A stretch of 64,000 nt of DNA from Chiridota heheva (GCA_020152595.1 JAIGNY010002988.1:129001-193000), one strand, 5' to 3'. Positions 45,890 to 57,610 are shown, numbered from the stretch's first letter. Translations and numbers: made by a program. The notes: generated by a model not told the origin, from the sequence alone.

Positions 45890-46620
45890 ACTTAATCCCA
45901 ACAAATGACCAACTGATCCACTGCCCTTCAAGAGCATTATGCAGGCTTACCACAGAACATTAAAAAAAGTTGGTAAATCAAAAGATTTTTTTTTTTTTAA
46001 TACCGCCCAACACTAATCTAGAACCAATTTTTGTTGACAAGGAATTTTGCCTCTTGACCCCTCTTGACCTTGCGGATTTTAACCTTATAACCCTAAATAT
46101 TTGATCTTATTGACTGATTCTAAACAAAAGTGAAAGACCACTTAATTAGAATAAATAATAAATCACCACTTTGCAGGACTCTATCTTCTGAAATATCTCT
46201 TTGATTTTGTCCTTGCAGAAATTCATCTTTGACAGATTCTGATTGCAACCAGTTTCAGGTATCAAGAAAGACAAGAATAGAATCATTTGGGAGAGCAGTG
46301 GCTGTTAGCTCTGACATTAATTACATCCGACATCCTTTGTATGATTGAATTAAGGAACCAGGGAGCAATGTGACAATACCTGACCCCACCAAAGCCATTG
46401 ATTATGAATAAAAATCTAGAGTAAAGAGTACATGGAAACACTAGAGTTTAATTAGCTTGACAATCTTTGCAATACAATACTCTCGTTGGAAACCAAGAAA
46501 AGTGGTCAAGTTTTAATCCACACTGAAACTTTCAGTGTACAACACGGGCAATTTCGAGATCAAGACACTGGTCAACATTCTTGGGAATGGGTTGAAAGTC
46601 AAGAACCTGTCTTATTTTAA

Positions 46621-46851
46621 AGGAGCGCTGGACTGAAATGTAATTGCTCTCGTTTTTTTCTTCTTCAAATTTCACTGATATATTTATCATCCACGACAGA
46701 TCAATAAACTTTGTGCCTCCATAGCCCACAGGCGATGTGAGAGCAAAGGTCACTTGAATATTCATATGGACTAGAAAATTGCTATATACTCTTGCATGCT
46801 AGATTAGCACGCCCTAAATAATACGCCCTCATTTTTCGGTCTAGTAATCCT
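46621..46851. mobile_element. TTAA-flanked MITE, copy C
   Basis: Flanked by TTAA at 46617-46620 and 46852-46855. Ends are AGGAGCGCTGGACTGAAATG and (inward) AGGATTACTAGACCGAAAAA. A minus-strand open frame across it (46532-46765) is judged non-genic. Confidence 0.85.
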
Positions 46852-47169
46852 TTAAGGTTAATGGTCAATTGCCAAGTATCTTTGACTTTTCATTACACCC
46901 TGACTCCCAGTGGCAGCCCCAGGCACCACAAACTACGGGGGTCATCAGGGGACCTACCCTTACCTCTCAACATATTCTCCCTAGATTCAGACAAATTGGA
47001 AATTCTATCATGGGATTTTGACAAGTGGGGGACGAGTTCCTTTGTCCTTCCCATGTTGTGGCTATTGGCAGACCTACACCTACCCCCTCCCCCCTCCTTC
47101 CCTCAACATTTGCTCATCAATTTTGGACAAATTTAAAAATAAACCTTTGCAAAAAGGGGTGTGGATGCT

Positions 47170-47465
47170 GATCTTGACAGGGAATGGTCAGGGGGAGTGG
47201 ACAGGGGAATGGATGGGGAGTGGACAGGGGCATGGACAGGGGCATGGATGGGGGTGGACGGTGGTGGATGGGGGGTGGACAGGGGCATAGACGGGGAAGG
47301 ATGGTGGGCATGGACAGGGGCATGGACAGGGTAGTGGACAGGGTGGATGGGCAGTGGATGGGCAGTGGACAGGGGGGTGTACGGGGGCGTGGACAGGGGT
47401 GTGGATGGGGGCCTGGACGGGGGCCTGGATGGGGGAATGGACGGGGTCTGGATAGGGGGACCTGG
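47170..47465. repeat. G-rich minisatellite (GGACAGGGGCATGGAT-type)
   Basis: Irregular units of about 12-24 bp combine GGACAGGGG, GGATGGGGG and GGGGTGGAC. The plus strand has many runs of 3-6 G at short spacing, so G-quadruplex formation is plausible. Confidence 0.9.
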
Positions 47466-47667
47466 AGTTCTCCCTGTGGTGCGTCTACTGCTAATTCTTG
47501 TCTACTTTCAAATAGGTTTTGCTGATTTTCATAAGAATTTAATCAAGAAATTGCTCCAACAAAAATTATGCTAGTCACAAATGGATATCGCTCTCAGTTT
47601 TTGACTTGGTTTATACTTGGCATTATGTTTGTACATTCTCCTGGCACAAAATAAGCTTACAGAGGAC

Positions 47668-47813
47668 CAGGGCCGTAATTCCCATCCAGAAAGTGGGTGG
47701 ACATGGCCTCTTATCTAAAAAGTGGGATAACAAGAGGCAAATTTCCTCCCAAATGAACTGATTTTTAAAAACTGTATGGAAAAAGTGGCTGTCCCTCAAG
47801 AATTATGACTCTG
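47668..47813. mobile_element. hAT-like MITE, CAGGGCCGTAATTC family
   Basis: Ends are CAGGGCCGTAATTCCC and AAGAATTATGACTCTG (146 bp). Flanks CAGAGGAC and CAAAGGTC match at 6 of 8 bases. Confidence 0.78.
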
Positions 47814-47864
47814 CAAAGGTCTATAGTTTTGAGTTGCATTGAACCTCAGCTCCTGGGGTAGACA

Positions 47865-48470
47865 TGTTCAGAACATGTTGTACCAGTTATTAACATGTTG
47901 AATGTATCATTAACATTATTATTAACATGTGGTGCCGGGGTGTATTATTAACATGTTCGGGGTGTATTATTAACATGTTGTACCAGGGTGTATTATTAAC
48001 ATGTTGTACCGGGGTGTATCATTAAAATGTTGTACCGGGGTGTATTATTAACATGTTGTACAGGGGTGTATCATTAACATGTTGTACCAGGGTGTTATAT
48101 TAACATGTTGTACCAGGGTGTATTATTAACATGTTGTACCAGGGTGTATTATTAACATGTTGTACCCGGGTGTATTATTAACATGTTGTACCGGGTGTAT
48201 TATTAACATGTTGTACAGGGGTGTATTATTAACACCGGGGTGTTATTAACATGTTGTACCAGGGTGTATTATTAACATGTTGTACAGGGTGTATTATTAA
48301 CATGTTGTACCGGGGTGTATTATTAACATGTTGTACCGGGGTGTATTATTAACATGTTGTACCAGGGTGTATTATTAACATGTTGTATCGGGGTGTATTA
48401 TTAACATGTTGTACCGGGGTGTATTATTAACATGTTGTACCGGGGTGTATTATTAACATGTTGTACCATA
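47865..48470. repeat. 26-bp minisatellite, about 23 copies
   Basis: The unit contains TATTATTAACATGTTGTACC followed by GGGGTG or AGGGTG. A few units are shortened. Confidence 0.97.
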
Positions 48471-48479
48471 CATACTTTC

Positions 48480-49606
48480 AAATTACTGATCTTATTCACT
48501 ATTATGTTCCTGTTTTTGTCAGTTGTGAACTGTTTCTTTACACAAATGAACGCAGATATCATGGATTTAGGGCATAACATGTAATCCCTGAGTGATGAAA
48601 ATCTACAAATATTTCTCTTTTCCTTCTTATTGTGTCATAAAATGCCTGAAGATAATATATATGCCACCTTACTGGGGTTAATCACCCTGTAAACTGATTA
48701 CCAGGGGGCAAATTAAAGAGAATGTTTGTATAATAACTGAAGACTAACAAGGGATGATGATATTTAATTGAAAAATCTGGAGGGGACCGTCCCTTGGGTT
48801 ATTGTCATTCTTTGAAGGATTCTAGGTTATTTTATTCAATAATCATCATCTTTCATCAAGAGGCTTAGCCTTATTTAAATCCAGGATTCATTTCAATGGT
48901 TGACCCCATTAGGGTTGATGTGCAACTTATAAAAATGTCAGCAAGTGTTTGGCGTTTGTCAGGAGAGAGTGGGCAGTCATTTCAATTTTAGGAAGTTGAT
49001 ACTATTACAATCAAATTAAAATTCCAGTGTGAGTGACATGATCGTGAGAAAAAATTGTTTGGTGATAATCAGAATTTGATATTCATATTATCAGGGGGGG
49101 GGGATAAATTCCAGGTTTAATCAGTTTTAGAAAGTGCACTTTGAGAAAATCAACCATTTAATGAGTGAACTAGTAGAAATTGTAGAATTGCTTTAACATT
49201 TATAGAGAATTTTTAATCACTTGAGTTTAAAGAAGGAATATTGTGGTAATTTGGTCACATCAAATGTGATAATAGCAGATAATATGCCAGATATTACCAT
49301 GTACTTTAGAAATGATGATCATAATTAGGCTTAAGCATGATGCCCTTTATAATGGATCATGTTATATGTTTTAGAAACAAAAAAATAATAGCAGTGTTAA
49401 TATGTTAGATGGTATTTATTTATTCAGAAAATGTTTTTATCGTGTTTTTTAAACTAACAATTCCATACCATAAAAATTCAAATTCAAATTTCTGTTCTGG
49501 CAACATGCATGCGGTCAGCACAAAATACCACAATTTGAGGTATATTGGAAAGAATCAAATGAACTGATACATCACTAGGCCTTACTTATGTTATACCTTA
49601 TGTTAA
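48480..49606. other. Intron 1, nothing recognised
   Basis: AT-rich sequence with a G-run near 49095. No repeat partner was noticed in the window. Confidence 0.5.
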
Positions 49607-49833
49607 AGTGGTCCTACCATGGGGGTCAGAACTTACATTAAATATGTTATTGATTTGCAAATATATAACTTTTTCTGCACAAAACCCAATCGATTGCGAG
49701 AAAATCGCAAAAGAAAAATGCATTTTTTGACACCTTAACAACAACAAAAACAAAATAATGTCATTTTGGGAATGTATAACGTGTGTCCGCCATTGAAATT
49801 TCACAACTAGTATCGATAGCATCTCTGGTGAAT
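49607..49833. mobile_element. One-ended fragment of the AGTGGTCCTGCCATG element
   Basis: It starts AGTGGTCCTACCATGGGGGT and aligns for about 230 bp with the left end of 11387-12921 (AATATGTTATTGATTTGCAA, TGAAATTTCACAACTAG, ATCGATAGCATCTCT). It has no right terminus. It lies about 70 bp downstream of the candidate first exon of the EVA1C-like gene. Confidence 0.82.
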
Positions 49834-49905
49834 CCTTATCAAATATCCTAGAAGGTTACAAGTGGTACCTCCATGGTTACACAACCATTCCATGACACAA
49901 CTGAC

Positions 49906-49954
49906 CTCTTTCTATAAAAAACACAGCCAACACCATCAGCCACAGAGAATTCAT
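49906..49954 (-). CDS. Candidate exon 1 of the EVA1C-like gene: start codon and signal peptide
   Basis: ATG (minus, at 49954-49952) opens MNSLWLMVLAVFFIERG, a short n-region followed by a hydrophobic core, as in a secretory signal peptide. The frame runs 49 nt and stops at the donor GAG|GTCAGT, leaving one base (G). Exon 2 begins with two bases (GG) that would complete a glycine and then LLHTLRTH. Phase, strand and topology therefore all fit. The intron would be 17.5 kb. The context around the ATG is not strong (C at -3), and a short upstream frame starts about 30 bp earlier. A chance hydrophobic frame remains possible. Exon 1 of EVA1C is not conserved enough to test by eye. Confidence 0.55.
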
Positions 49955-50034
49955 CAGGTTCCTATAACTGCGTTCTCATGTATCTCCGGCTCATAAACAC
50001 CTGACAATTGACCAGCAAGATGATTGCAGAATAA

Positions 50035-50354
50035 TGCACTTGTCAATTGTGTGACTCACCCCTACACCCTGGACAAGGTGAGTCATTGCACCAAAGTGGG
50101 TGCAAAAAACTTGTACATTGACACACCCTTCAGTCACTTAGGTGACTGACATTTTTTGTGAATTGACTTATCCCATATCAATGACCTCTGTACAAAGTCA
50201 ATGGGTCTGAAGTAAATTGACCCACCCGAGTCACTCTGGTGGCTGACAATTTGTTACAATGACGCACACGTGAGTCACTATTTTATGTCAATGACTCACC
50301 TTTGACTGACATTGCCTTGGGTAGTTTGGGTGAATCATACAAATAACAAGTGCA
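50035..50354. mobile_element. MITE with TGCACTTGT ends and four TGA(C/G)TCA motifs
   Basis: The left end TGCACTTGTCAATTGTGTGA is mirrored by TGCACTTGTTATTTGTATGA read inward from the right, giving a TIR of about 30 bp. Inside are perfect TGACTCA/TGAGTCA heptamers at 50052, 50079, 50271 and 50292, arranged as inverted pairs, plus several one-off variants. These are the consensus AP-1/bZIP sites. The element lies 80-400 bp upstream of the candidate EVA1C-like start codon. Confidence 0.7.
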
Positions 50355-50448
50355 TTGTCATGAATGAGAAGAAAGTGGGGGTTAAGTAATCTCGTGGGGG
50401 GGGAGTGATCTCAAGGGAGGGGGGGGGATTTACCCATGACGCCAATAC

Positions 50449-50840
50449 TGTGTTCCCACTTTAATGCGAGCTCGCTATCAGTCTCACTGCAGGCGATATG
50501 ATCGTAGGGCATGAGTGACCACAAGCCGAAAGCTGGGTCATTGAAAAACTCATGAAATGTAACGAAACAGACTAACTGTTCGCCCAAAAAAGGAAATTTA
50601 GAACAGAATATTGAGTAACTAACGTGATCAACAATCTGCGTTCACACACGTTTTTACAGAATCTCATCAGCGACGGTGTTTTTGATCGCCTGCTGGCTAC
50701 GTTTCGGATCATAATCCTGCCTTTGACTCGGATCAAGTGACTGTGATCAGATCTGGTAAGCATTCTCACAGTAAAACATTGCTGGATCTGATCGTCTGCA
50801 GTGGGTCAGATTACCAAGTCGTTCTCAAGTGAGAACACAT
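50449..50840. mobile_element. MITE, GTGTTCTCACTTGAG family, copy 2
   Basis: The left end TGTGTTCCCACTTTAATGCG and right end CTCAAGTGAGAACACA are inverted. The subterminal CACTGCAGGCGATATGATCG is matched by GATCTGATCGTCTGCAGTG. The inner ATATTGAGTAACTAACGTGA is shared with the copy at 62341-62945. Confidence 0.82.
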
Positions 50841-51140
50841 TCTTAAAGTCAATTTAAAATCACCCAAGAGGATGGACCCCAATTACCCTCCCTGTTTCTA
50901 CCACTGAGGTCAACATGGGGTCAAATTAAACTGGAATGAAGAAATTCTACTGAAAAGTAATTTATGTGCATCTTTTGAGGACAGTCAGTTTTAATTTTCA
51001 ATTCTGGTAGATATCATTCCAGCAATGGTCTCCCATGTATATGTTTGGCTATTATAGCTCCCCTCTACAAATTCCAACCTTTCAAACTTATTTTTCTCCT
51101 TCCAGCCGTTGAACCTGTTAGAGTGAAGCATGGCAGTCAT

Positions 51141-51308
51141 CAGGGCCGTAATTCTCCTTCAGTTGGGAAGCATGCAATGTATTTCAAAACCTAATGTGTT
51201 TTGTTGTTTTTGTCGGAAAGCGTGGGTGTGTGTGGGAAGGGGGAGGATGGGGGGAGGGGGGGGGGATTGGTGACAAGTCCCCATGTCACCTCAGGAATTA
51301 TGGCCCTG
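51141..51308. mobile_element. hAT-like MITE, CAGGGCCGTAATTC family
   Basis: Ends are CAGGGCCGTAATTCTCC and CAGGAATTATGGCCCTG (168 bp). Flanks GCAGTCAT and GCATTTAT match at 6 of 8. The interior contains a G-run. Confidence 0.82.
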
Positions 51309-51429
51309 GCATTTATATAACTGAAGAGGCACAATCCCAGCTACATTTTGAAATTGTTTGGACCATTTGACTGAAGTTTGAGATCGTCAAAAAAGCATTG
51401 TTATGTCGCCGTGTACCACAACATTCACG

Positions 51430-53345
51430 GATATCCGACCTCTAGAATATGAATATTCCTACTTTTGACAACTCGCGATTTTTAATTACACTTTTTTTAC
51501 TCACCCCACATTTGCTAGAGACTCCCTTCTTCGTTTATAAGACACAGTATTTGTTATTTTTTTCCGATGAGATGTACAAAAGATTAATTTTCTATTAAAA
51601 TTCTGCCCCATTACACGCTAAATCCCGACAATTTAATGCAAACCAAAGAAATGTCCACGATGACGTCCGGAAGAATCGGCACTTCAGTATTATTTTGACA
51701 AGAACAAACTGATGTATGTACTAGCATCTGCTCATCAATGGACACAAAGAAAAGTAGGGATATGATAACGAGCCATTATTAATATGACATTAAATAACCT
51801 TTGTGAAAGTTTGTTAGATGTACTTACTAGGGCCCAAGAGAATGATTGGAGAATATCTGTCATTCATGCAGGCAGGAAAAGTATGCTTTATGGGTAAATT
51901 TGTCTCATTTGACCAAATGTTTGGATAAGTATTATGAGCTTATACCACCCCCATGAAGTTGGAGCCTTGTATAAAATGCACATCAAACTGTGTGCAGTGA
52001 CAAAGGTCATCAAACTTCATAATCGAATTGTATCTATTTCATTGATGTTAAAATAATTCAAGACATGCTAACAGATGTTAAAATACAGCAAAATTTATTT
52101 CCAGATGACAAGCCCAACAATTGGCAGATTACATATGGTTTAGGAGATCCTGTTCCACTTTTGGGATACCGGCAGACTGTCAGAGCAAAGCTTTGTTGCA
52201 ATTTTTTTATATTCCCCCAGGCTTGTAGTAGAGGCAAACATATATTTTGCAATTTGTTATCAATATATCTTAATAATATTGTACTTTTGAATAGTATATA
52301 GGCCTAAGCACATGGGCAGAAAACCCTATCTATATACAGGGGTAGTGGAGGGAGCTCTGGACACTGGGCAGAAAATGAAAAAAGAACACTTGTTTGACAT
52401 TACTTGAGGGACACGTTTCATTTTCAAAAATGGGCACTTTAGTCCATTTTTGAAAATAGTGGGGAGGGGGGACATTCCTTCTGGCTTCCTGTGGGCAGGA
52501 TTTGGGGAGTGGAACTTGCCCCACCCTACTTTTTTCTAAATGTAGACTTAGATTTAAAGGTAGATATGTTGTATCTTAATGTGATTTTGTAATTCCCCCC
52601 CCCCTCATCCTATCCTTCTCCACTTTTGACTCTTCCCCTACTTTTGGAGGGAAAAATCGTGTTATGGGTTTAAGAACGGGGAGTCAGGACCAATGCTAGC
52701 AATTGCCCATTGGGCGAATAGGTAAAAATGAAAAAAATAATAATAATTTGAATTGGTGTGTGCAGTAAGCGACACCAATAATTGTAGGCTGTATCTACTA
52801 CTCATTAAGCTAACAAGAAAGTCAAGTGTTACACTTTATTTTAGACAAATATATCTTAAAATTCATATATACTAACAGTAAACAACAGAAAAAATTACCA
52901 GGTGACAATTGCTGGTTGCTCTCTGGAGTTCATATACACATTTCAAAGTTTGTGTTTGAATTGTTAACGTTAATAGTGGCTCTTTTCAACTTTCGACCAA
53001 TCGGATCGAATTTTGTTTGTGTTCACCATGATGCCATCGTAATCTTCACCCGGTTTGTTCTTGTCAAAATAATACTAAAGTGCCGCTTCATCCTGATGTC
53101 ATTGTGGACATTTCTTTGGTTTGCAGCAAATTGTCCGGCATTCAGCATGTAATAGGGCAGAATTAATAGATAGTTTATCGTTTGTACATGCATCTCATCG
53201 GAAAAAAAATAACAGATACTGTAGGTTATAAACGAAGAAGGGAGTCTCCGGCAAATGTGAGTTCAGTAAAAAAATGTAATCAAGATTCACGAGTGGTAAA
53301 AAAAAAGGAATTTTTATATACGGTTCGAAAGTCGCGGTAGGAGGT
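51430..53345. repeat. 1.9-kb unit bounded by ~300-bp inverted repeats
   Basis: The left arm (about 51430-51720) and right arm (about 53035-53345) are reverse complements with moderate divergence. Shared marks are GAGACTCCCTTCTTCGTTTA, TCCGATGAGATG, AACCAAAGAAATGTCCAC and TATTTTGACAAGAACAAAC. The 1.3 kb between them has no recognised coding frame. It may be a long-TIR or foldback element, or two MITE copies that landed in opposite orientation. Confidence 0.78.
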
Positions 53346-56100
53346 GACCTACTACCTTGTTATATATATGTAATGAGTATATAGGTTGCCATACTGTGAT
53401 AACGCTAGAAACACCTGTGGTTAGGCCTACCTCTAAACTGTAGTTATGGCAGTACTGTGCGATGTACACCTATGGACAGATGCATTATTTCCAGAGCAGA
53501 GAAAAGGCAGATCTAAACAAAAAGGCGAGTAATTCTTTTTTTCCACGTATTTTCTTGATAAACATGATCCATCCGCAATTGATGGTTTTGGTTTGAACCA
53601 AATTCCTAATACAAAATTAATTAAATCATTATTTTTAGGGGTCCAAGCTTCTGTACTAGGTCTAAGTTCTAACGTACAAATTGTGTAGGCCAAACTAACG
53701 TTATTATAAAGATTTTAATGTAGGTGAAACCAATAAGCATAGGCCTATACGAATAGCAGCCCCTAAAAAACTAAAAGAATTTAAATTTGTTTTTAGTTCA
53801 TTGTAGCCCTATGAAAGTTTCAGGCTCGTCTTCTGTGATACTAACTTTTAGTAACGTTAGTTACAAAACAACAAAAAAGAATAGGGACCTACCACTTGGT
53901 TGAAAATGTATTGCCAATGAAAACTTCAGTATGAATTAATTACATGAATTAATTGAATTATACTAAGAAAATTGTTGACCAAGAATTTTAAGCCATTGGC
54001 AGGCAAGTGCTCTGAGACTGCAAAACCTGCACTGATAATTACAAACTTACAAACAAATTAAAATCATGGTGGATTTAAAAGGTTATTACAACTGGTTTTT
54101 GTTTTATTTTTCAACTGCAGACTCCAACGCACTTCTGTATAGGTATACCCCTTCCATTATCTCGAAGGCGGAGTCGTAGCTCATTTTAAGGGGACACCTA
54201 TGTCATTTTTTTTTGTATGTGTTTTTTTTTTCATGAAAAGGTCTCAAGTAGGAATTTGTCCTTTCTCTGATGTCGTAGTCGTAGTGATAAAGTTGGAACT
54301 TGTCCTTTCTATGCAGGCGTAGTTATAGTCGTATAGTGATGGAGTAGGAACTGGAGTGTAAAAATGTGTAGGCCCAATAAATGAAAAATTGTTTGTCAAT
54401 TCCACCATCACTAGTTAGGACCATACATGTTAAGTCTTATTACAGCTTCAAGTTTAATCAAAGCTGAAATTATCGCAGAACTGTTTAACCTCAATGGTAA
54501 ACTCCTAGTAAAGCGGTACAACTTTCTAGGATTTTTCCCAGTGCATCATCGCCCCACCAATATTCGTCAATATTCTATTTCTATCGATTCAAAATTGGTA
54601 CCGTTTGTTGGCAGGGCCCATATTTTGTATCCTGTAGGTTTATTTCTGTTACTAGCCTCACCAATATGGAAACTATGGCTATGCTACTGGACCATACATC
54701 ATGGTACATGTATATAGAAATCATGATTTTTATTTTGAAAAGCGCATTCCATCAGTCAATTGATAACTGATATTTCTGTTTGTATATTGTATGCTATTCC
54801 ATGAAATTTGTACTTTTCAGTTTTACTGAAAGCATGTAATTCCGCCTGCCAAACAATAACTAGATGCAAAGTTATTTTGGTCATTATTTTGAAATCTTTG
54901 CTTTCTATTATGAAAACTGAATTCTTCCTTTTTGTTGGTACAAGTGCAATTAACCTGTCAATAACTTCTTTAATGGATGTATACTAAACATAATTTATTA
55001 TTCGAAATTTGATATTTTCTGTTATGATTAACTGAAAAACCTAAGTTTCTTGGAAAGAGTAAATTCTTTTATTCAGTTGGCAGTTTATATTCTGGAAAAA
55101 GTGAACACTACATTTGTGAATTGTGATTTTAGTTTTGTGTTTTAGTCCGCCATGATTGACCATAAACATCTTTTGTTCGTAAAGGATCTTGTTCAACCTT
55201 GCATATATTGTAAATCCATCTCACACTAATACAGTGTACATTTCAGTCCTGTCATCTGCAGGAACACTAAATAAAGTCCTCTTCTTTTTAAGAATTCAAC
55301 AGACTTTTGCTGTACAATCTCGTTTGTGTTTATTGAATCAAAAACTTTTTATGCAATTTATTTTTCTTAAAAGTGTAAGTCTATAGGACTACTTGCACTT
55401 TATATATAGTGCAGTGATATTGGCCCAGAGTTGATGGTATGTGAGGCCCTACCAATGAAATTTAATATCTTAGTGCAGTGTTGATTCTAAATTGCAAACC
55501 CTCCCCATTTGATGTTTAAAATGGAGATAGCCAAATTCAAAAAATAGATTATATCTTTTGGTTTTAGGGGTTTTCTATAGGATAAGGGCTGAGTTGGGAC
55601 TTCTATGGGGCAAGGGCCAGCCCCTTCTAAATGAAGAAACCTTTCCTTCGGCCCCCTATGAAAGCAAGATCATACATACAAGGGTTACTTGGGGAATGTT
55701 CAGAAAGGTTTTTCACCCAAAATATCAATTTCTAGCAAATTTAAGAGAGCTGTTGTTAAGTGGTATAAATTCCATAGCAACCAAAATCACTATTTCCCAA
55801 GATTTTAGCATGTATTTTGAATATTTGCAAAATTTTGCTCTTGAATGTTGTTGTAGTGTTCTATAAACCACTATGCAATATATTTATTTCTCTTCATTGC
55901 ACCAAGTTTCCTCTTAAATGCTTTGAAATGCTGGTTGCTAGGGGAAATAATGACATAGCAACCAAAACTGCATTTATTTAAACATTTTCTCCCCCAATTT
56001 CTCCTAAGTGTGCAACTTTCAGAACTCAAAAAGTAAAGAACTTTTGAGCCTATGGCCCATGGTCTATAAGTTGAGTAAAAAACTATGTTAATGCACAGGA
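53346..56100. other. Intergenic, no gene recognised
   Basis: AT-rich sequence. A short direct duplication around GGAACTTGTCCTTTCT lies at 54250-54320. The few open frames under 100 codons show no domain. Confidence 0.5.
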
Positions 56101-56308
56101 GTGAAAATCAATCTAAAAAGAGTAACTTTTCACTCAGATACAGACAGTAGTATAAGGACCACTCTTTTTAGAGTGAAATTCACCCCAAAGAAAGATTGAG
56201 ATTCAATCACTCAATTCAAGAACGAGTGAAATTTAGATCAAAAAATCACTCCAAAACGATTGAGAATTTTCAATCTTTATTCTCAGAGTGAAATTTAGGT
56301 ATTTAAGA

Positions 56309-56515
56309 ATCTTGGTCACAGGACGACCTTTTTCATATATTTAAGGTAGAATCGTTGAATTATTTACTTAATTAATTCCTAGACCATAACATTAGGTGTA
56401 ATGTTACACGAAGGAACTTTCCGTAAGTAGCTTGGCATTCATTGTGTCAACGAAGATACAATTAAACAACATCACGCTGCAATATAGGAAAATGTTCCTC
56501 TTGTGACCAAGATTT
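56309..56515. repeat. Inverted-repeat unit with ATCTTGGTCACA ends
   Basis: ATCTTGGTCACAGGACGACC at the left mirrors CTCTTGTGACCAAGATTT at the right, with TTTTTCATAT against ATATAGGAAAA further in. It is probably a small MITE. Confidence 0.65.
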
Positions 56516-56732
56516 CAAAACATATGACATTCTTTTCAGCCATTTTCATGAGAATTAAAAAATCAAGTTACGGATTGCAGTACCAGCATGCGACAACAAC
56601 GAGTGAACACACAATTACAATGACTGGGTCGTCGCCTGAGTATTCGGTTATGATAGTAACAATGGTATCACGAAACGCTTAATACAACCCGGACGAGAAC
56701 ACAGGTATGACGTACAGACAGACATAACATCG

Positions 56733-56855
56733 ATAACCAAGTCAATGTCCACAGCCTTTGATAACCAATTGTGGTGCACTGGCGTGTCTACCCAACCCAG
56801 GCTTAAACCCAGGGCCTCGTGGTCTGTACACATGTATGATAAACGGTACACCACA
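56733..56855 (-). mobile_element. tRNA-derived SINE, diverged copy 3
   Basis: On the minus strand TGTGGTGTACCGTTTATC stands at the A-box position, GCCCTGGGTTTAAGCCTGGG at the B-box position, and then the family body CCACAATTGGTTATCAAAGG. It is more diverged than copies 1 and 2. Confidence 0.65.
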
Positions 56856-57434
56856 GTAGGTAGACAACCACCTGCATGCACGTACCGTACCAGCATGCAC
56901 GTACCGTACCGTTCAAATAGTGTGTAAACATGTATACTTCGCGCTCTGTATGTTATCGACAATCGTGAACATTTATCCCATGAGACTTTTGTCTTAACAT
57001 TGCTGTCATACTTTCATAGTGATACTGCTACAAGCAAAGGGAAATTAGCGTTTAAAACACAAGAGAAATTATGTTTTACTCTAACTTTTTTTGTGTTCTA
57101 AGAGTGTAAGCATCAATCATGCAATAAATTAAAGATGGCGAGTGAACAAAATTTTTAAACGTGTGGCACCATACTCATTCGTAATCCGATTGAAGCCCTG
57201 AGAAAAATGAGATTGTAAAGTTTCTCATTGGAAATAATTGTATATAGATTTCCCGAAAAAGTCGATTGAAAAATTTCTCAATTGTATTCAGAGTGAGATT
57301 TGTCACTCTATTAAGAAAGTTGGCCGAACTCTGAATAAACAAAATCAAATGGGACTATCCATGATCCTGAAATGTACACATGGGGAGAGTTAAATGACAT
57401 ACCACAGATTCAACATCATCCTATTACCACTCAT

Positions 57435-57610
57435 CATAGGTGGAATTTGAGGGGGGCAAGGGGGACACTTTCCCGCCCACTATTTTCCGAATGTATATAT
57501 CTTTTGTATGGTATTTTGATGTATTTTAGCATGTTTTCATGATTTTGCCTACCCCCCCCCCCCCTTCCTTTCCTCACACACACACTTTTGGTAGGCAAAT
57601 CTTGCCTATG
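57435..57610 (+). mobile_element. hAT-like MITE, CATAGG family, full length with perfect 8-bp TSD
   Basis: A 176-bp element runs from CATAGGTGGAATTTGAGG to GGCAAATCTTGCCTATG, with CCACTCAT on both sides (57427-57434, 57611-57618). The interior holds ATCTTTTGTATGGTATTTTG and a C13 run. This copy defines the family. Confidence 0.93.

Larger units (their letters stand above)
56155..57318. repeat. Repeat with inverted ends (TTTAGAGTGAAATTCAC type), containing a nested hairpin and a SINE
   Basis: The left CTCTTTTTAGAGTGAAATTC is mirrored near 57318 by AGAGTGACAAATCTCAC read inward. Both ends are packed with AGTGAAAT/GATTGAGA words. Two insertions lie inside: a ~205-bp hairpin unit (56309-56515) and a SINE-like segment (56733-56855). 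The limits are approximate. Confidence 0.55.

Noticed and set aside
46532-46765. 77-codon minus-strand open frame
   Set aside because: It overlaps a TTAA-flanked MITE for most of its length.
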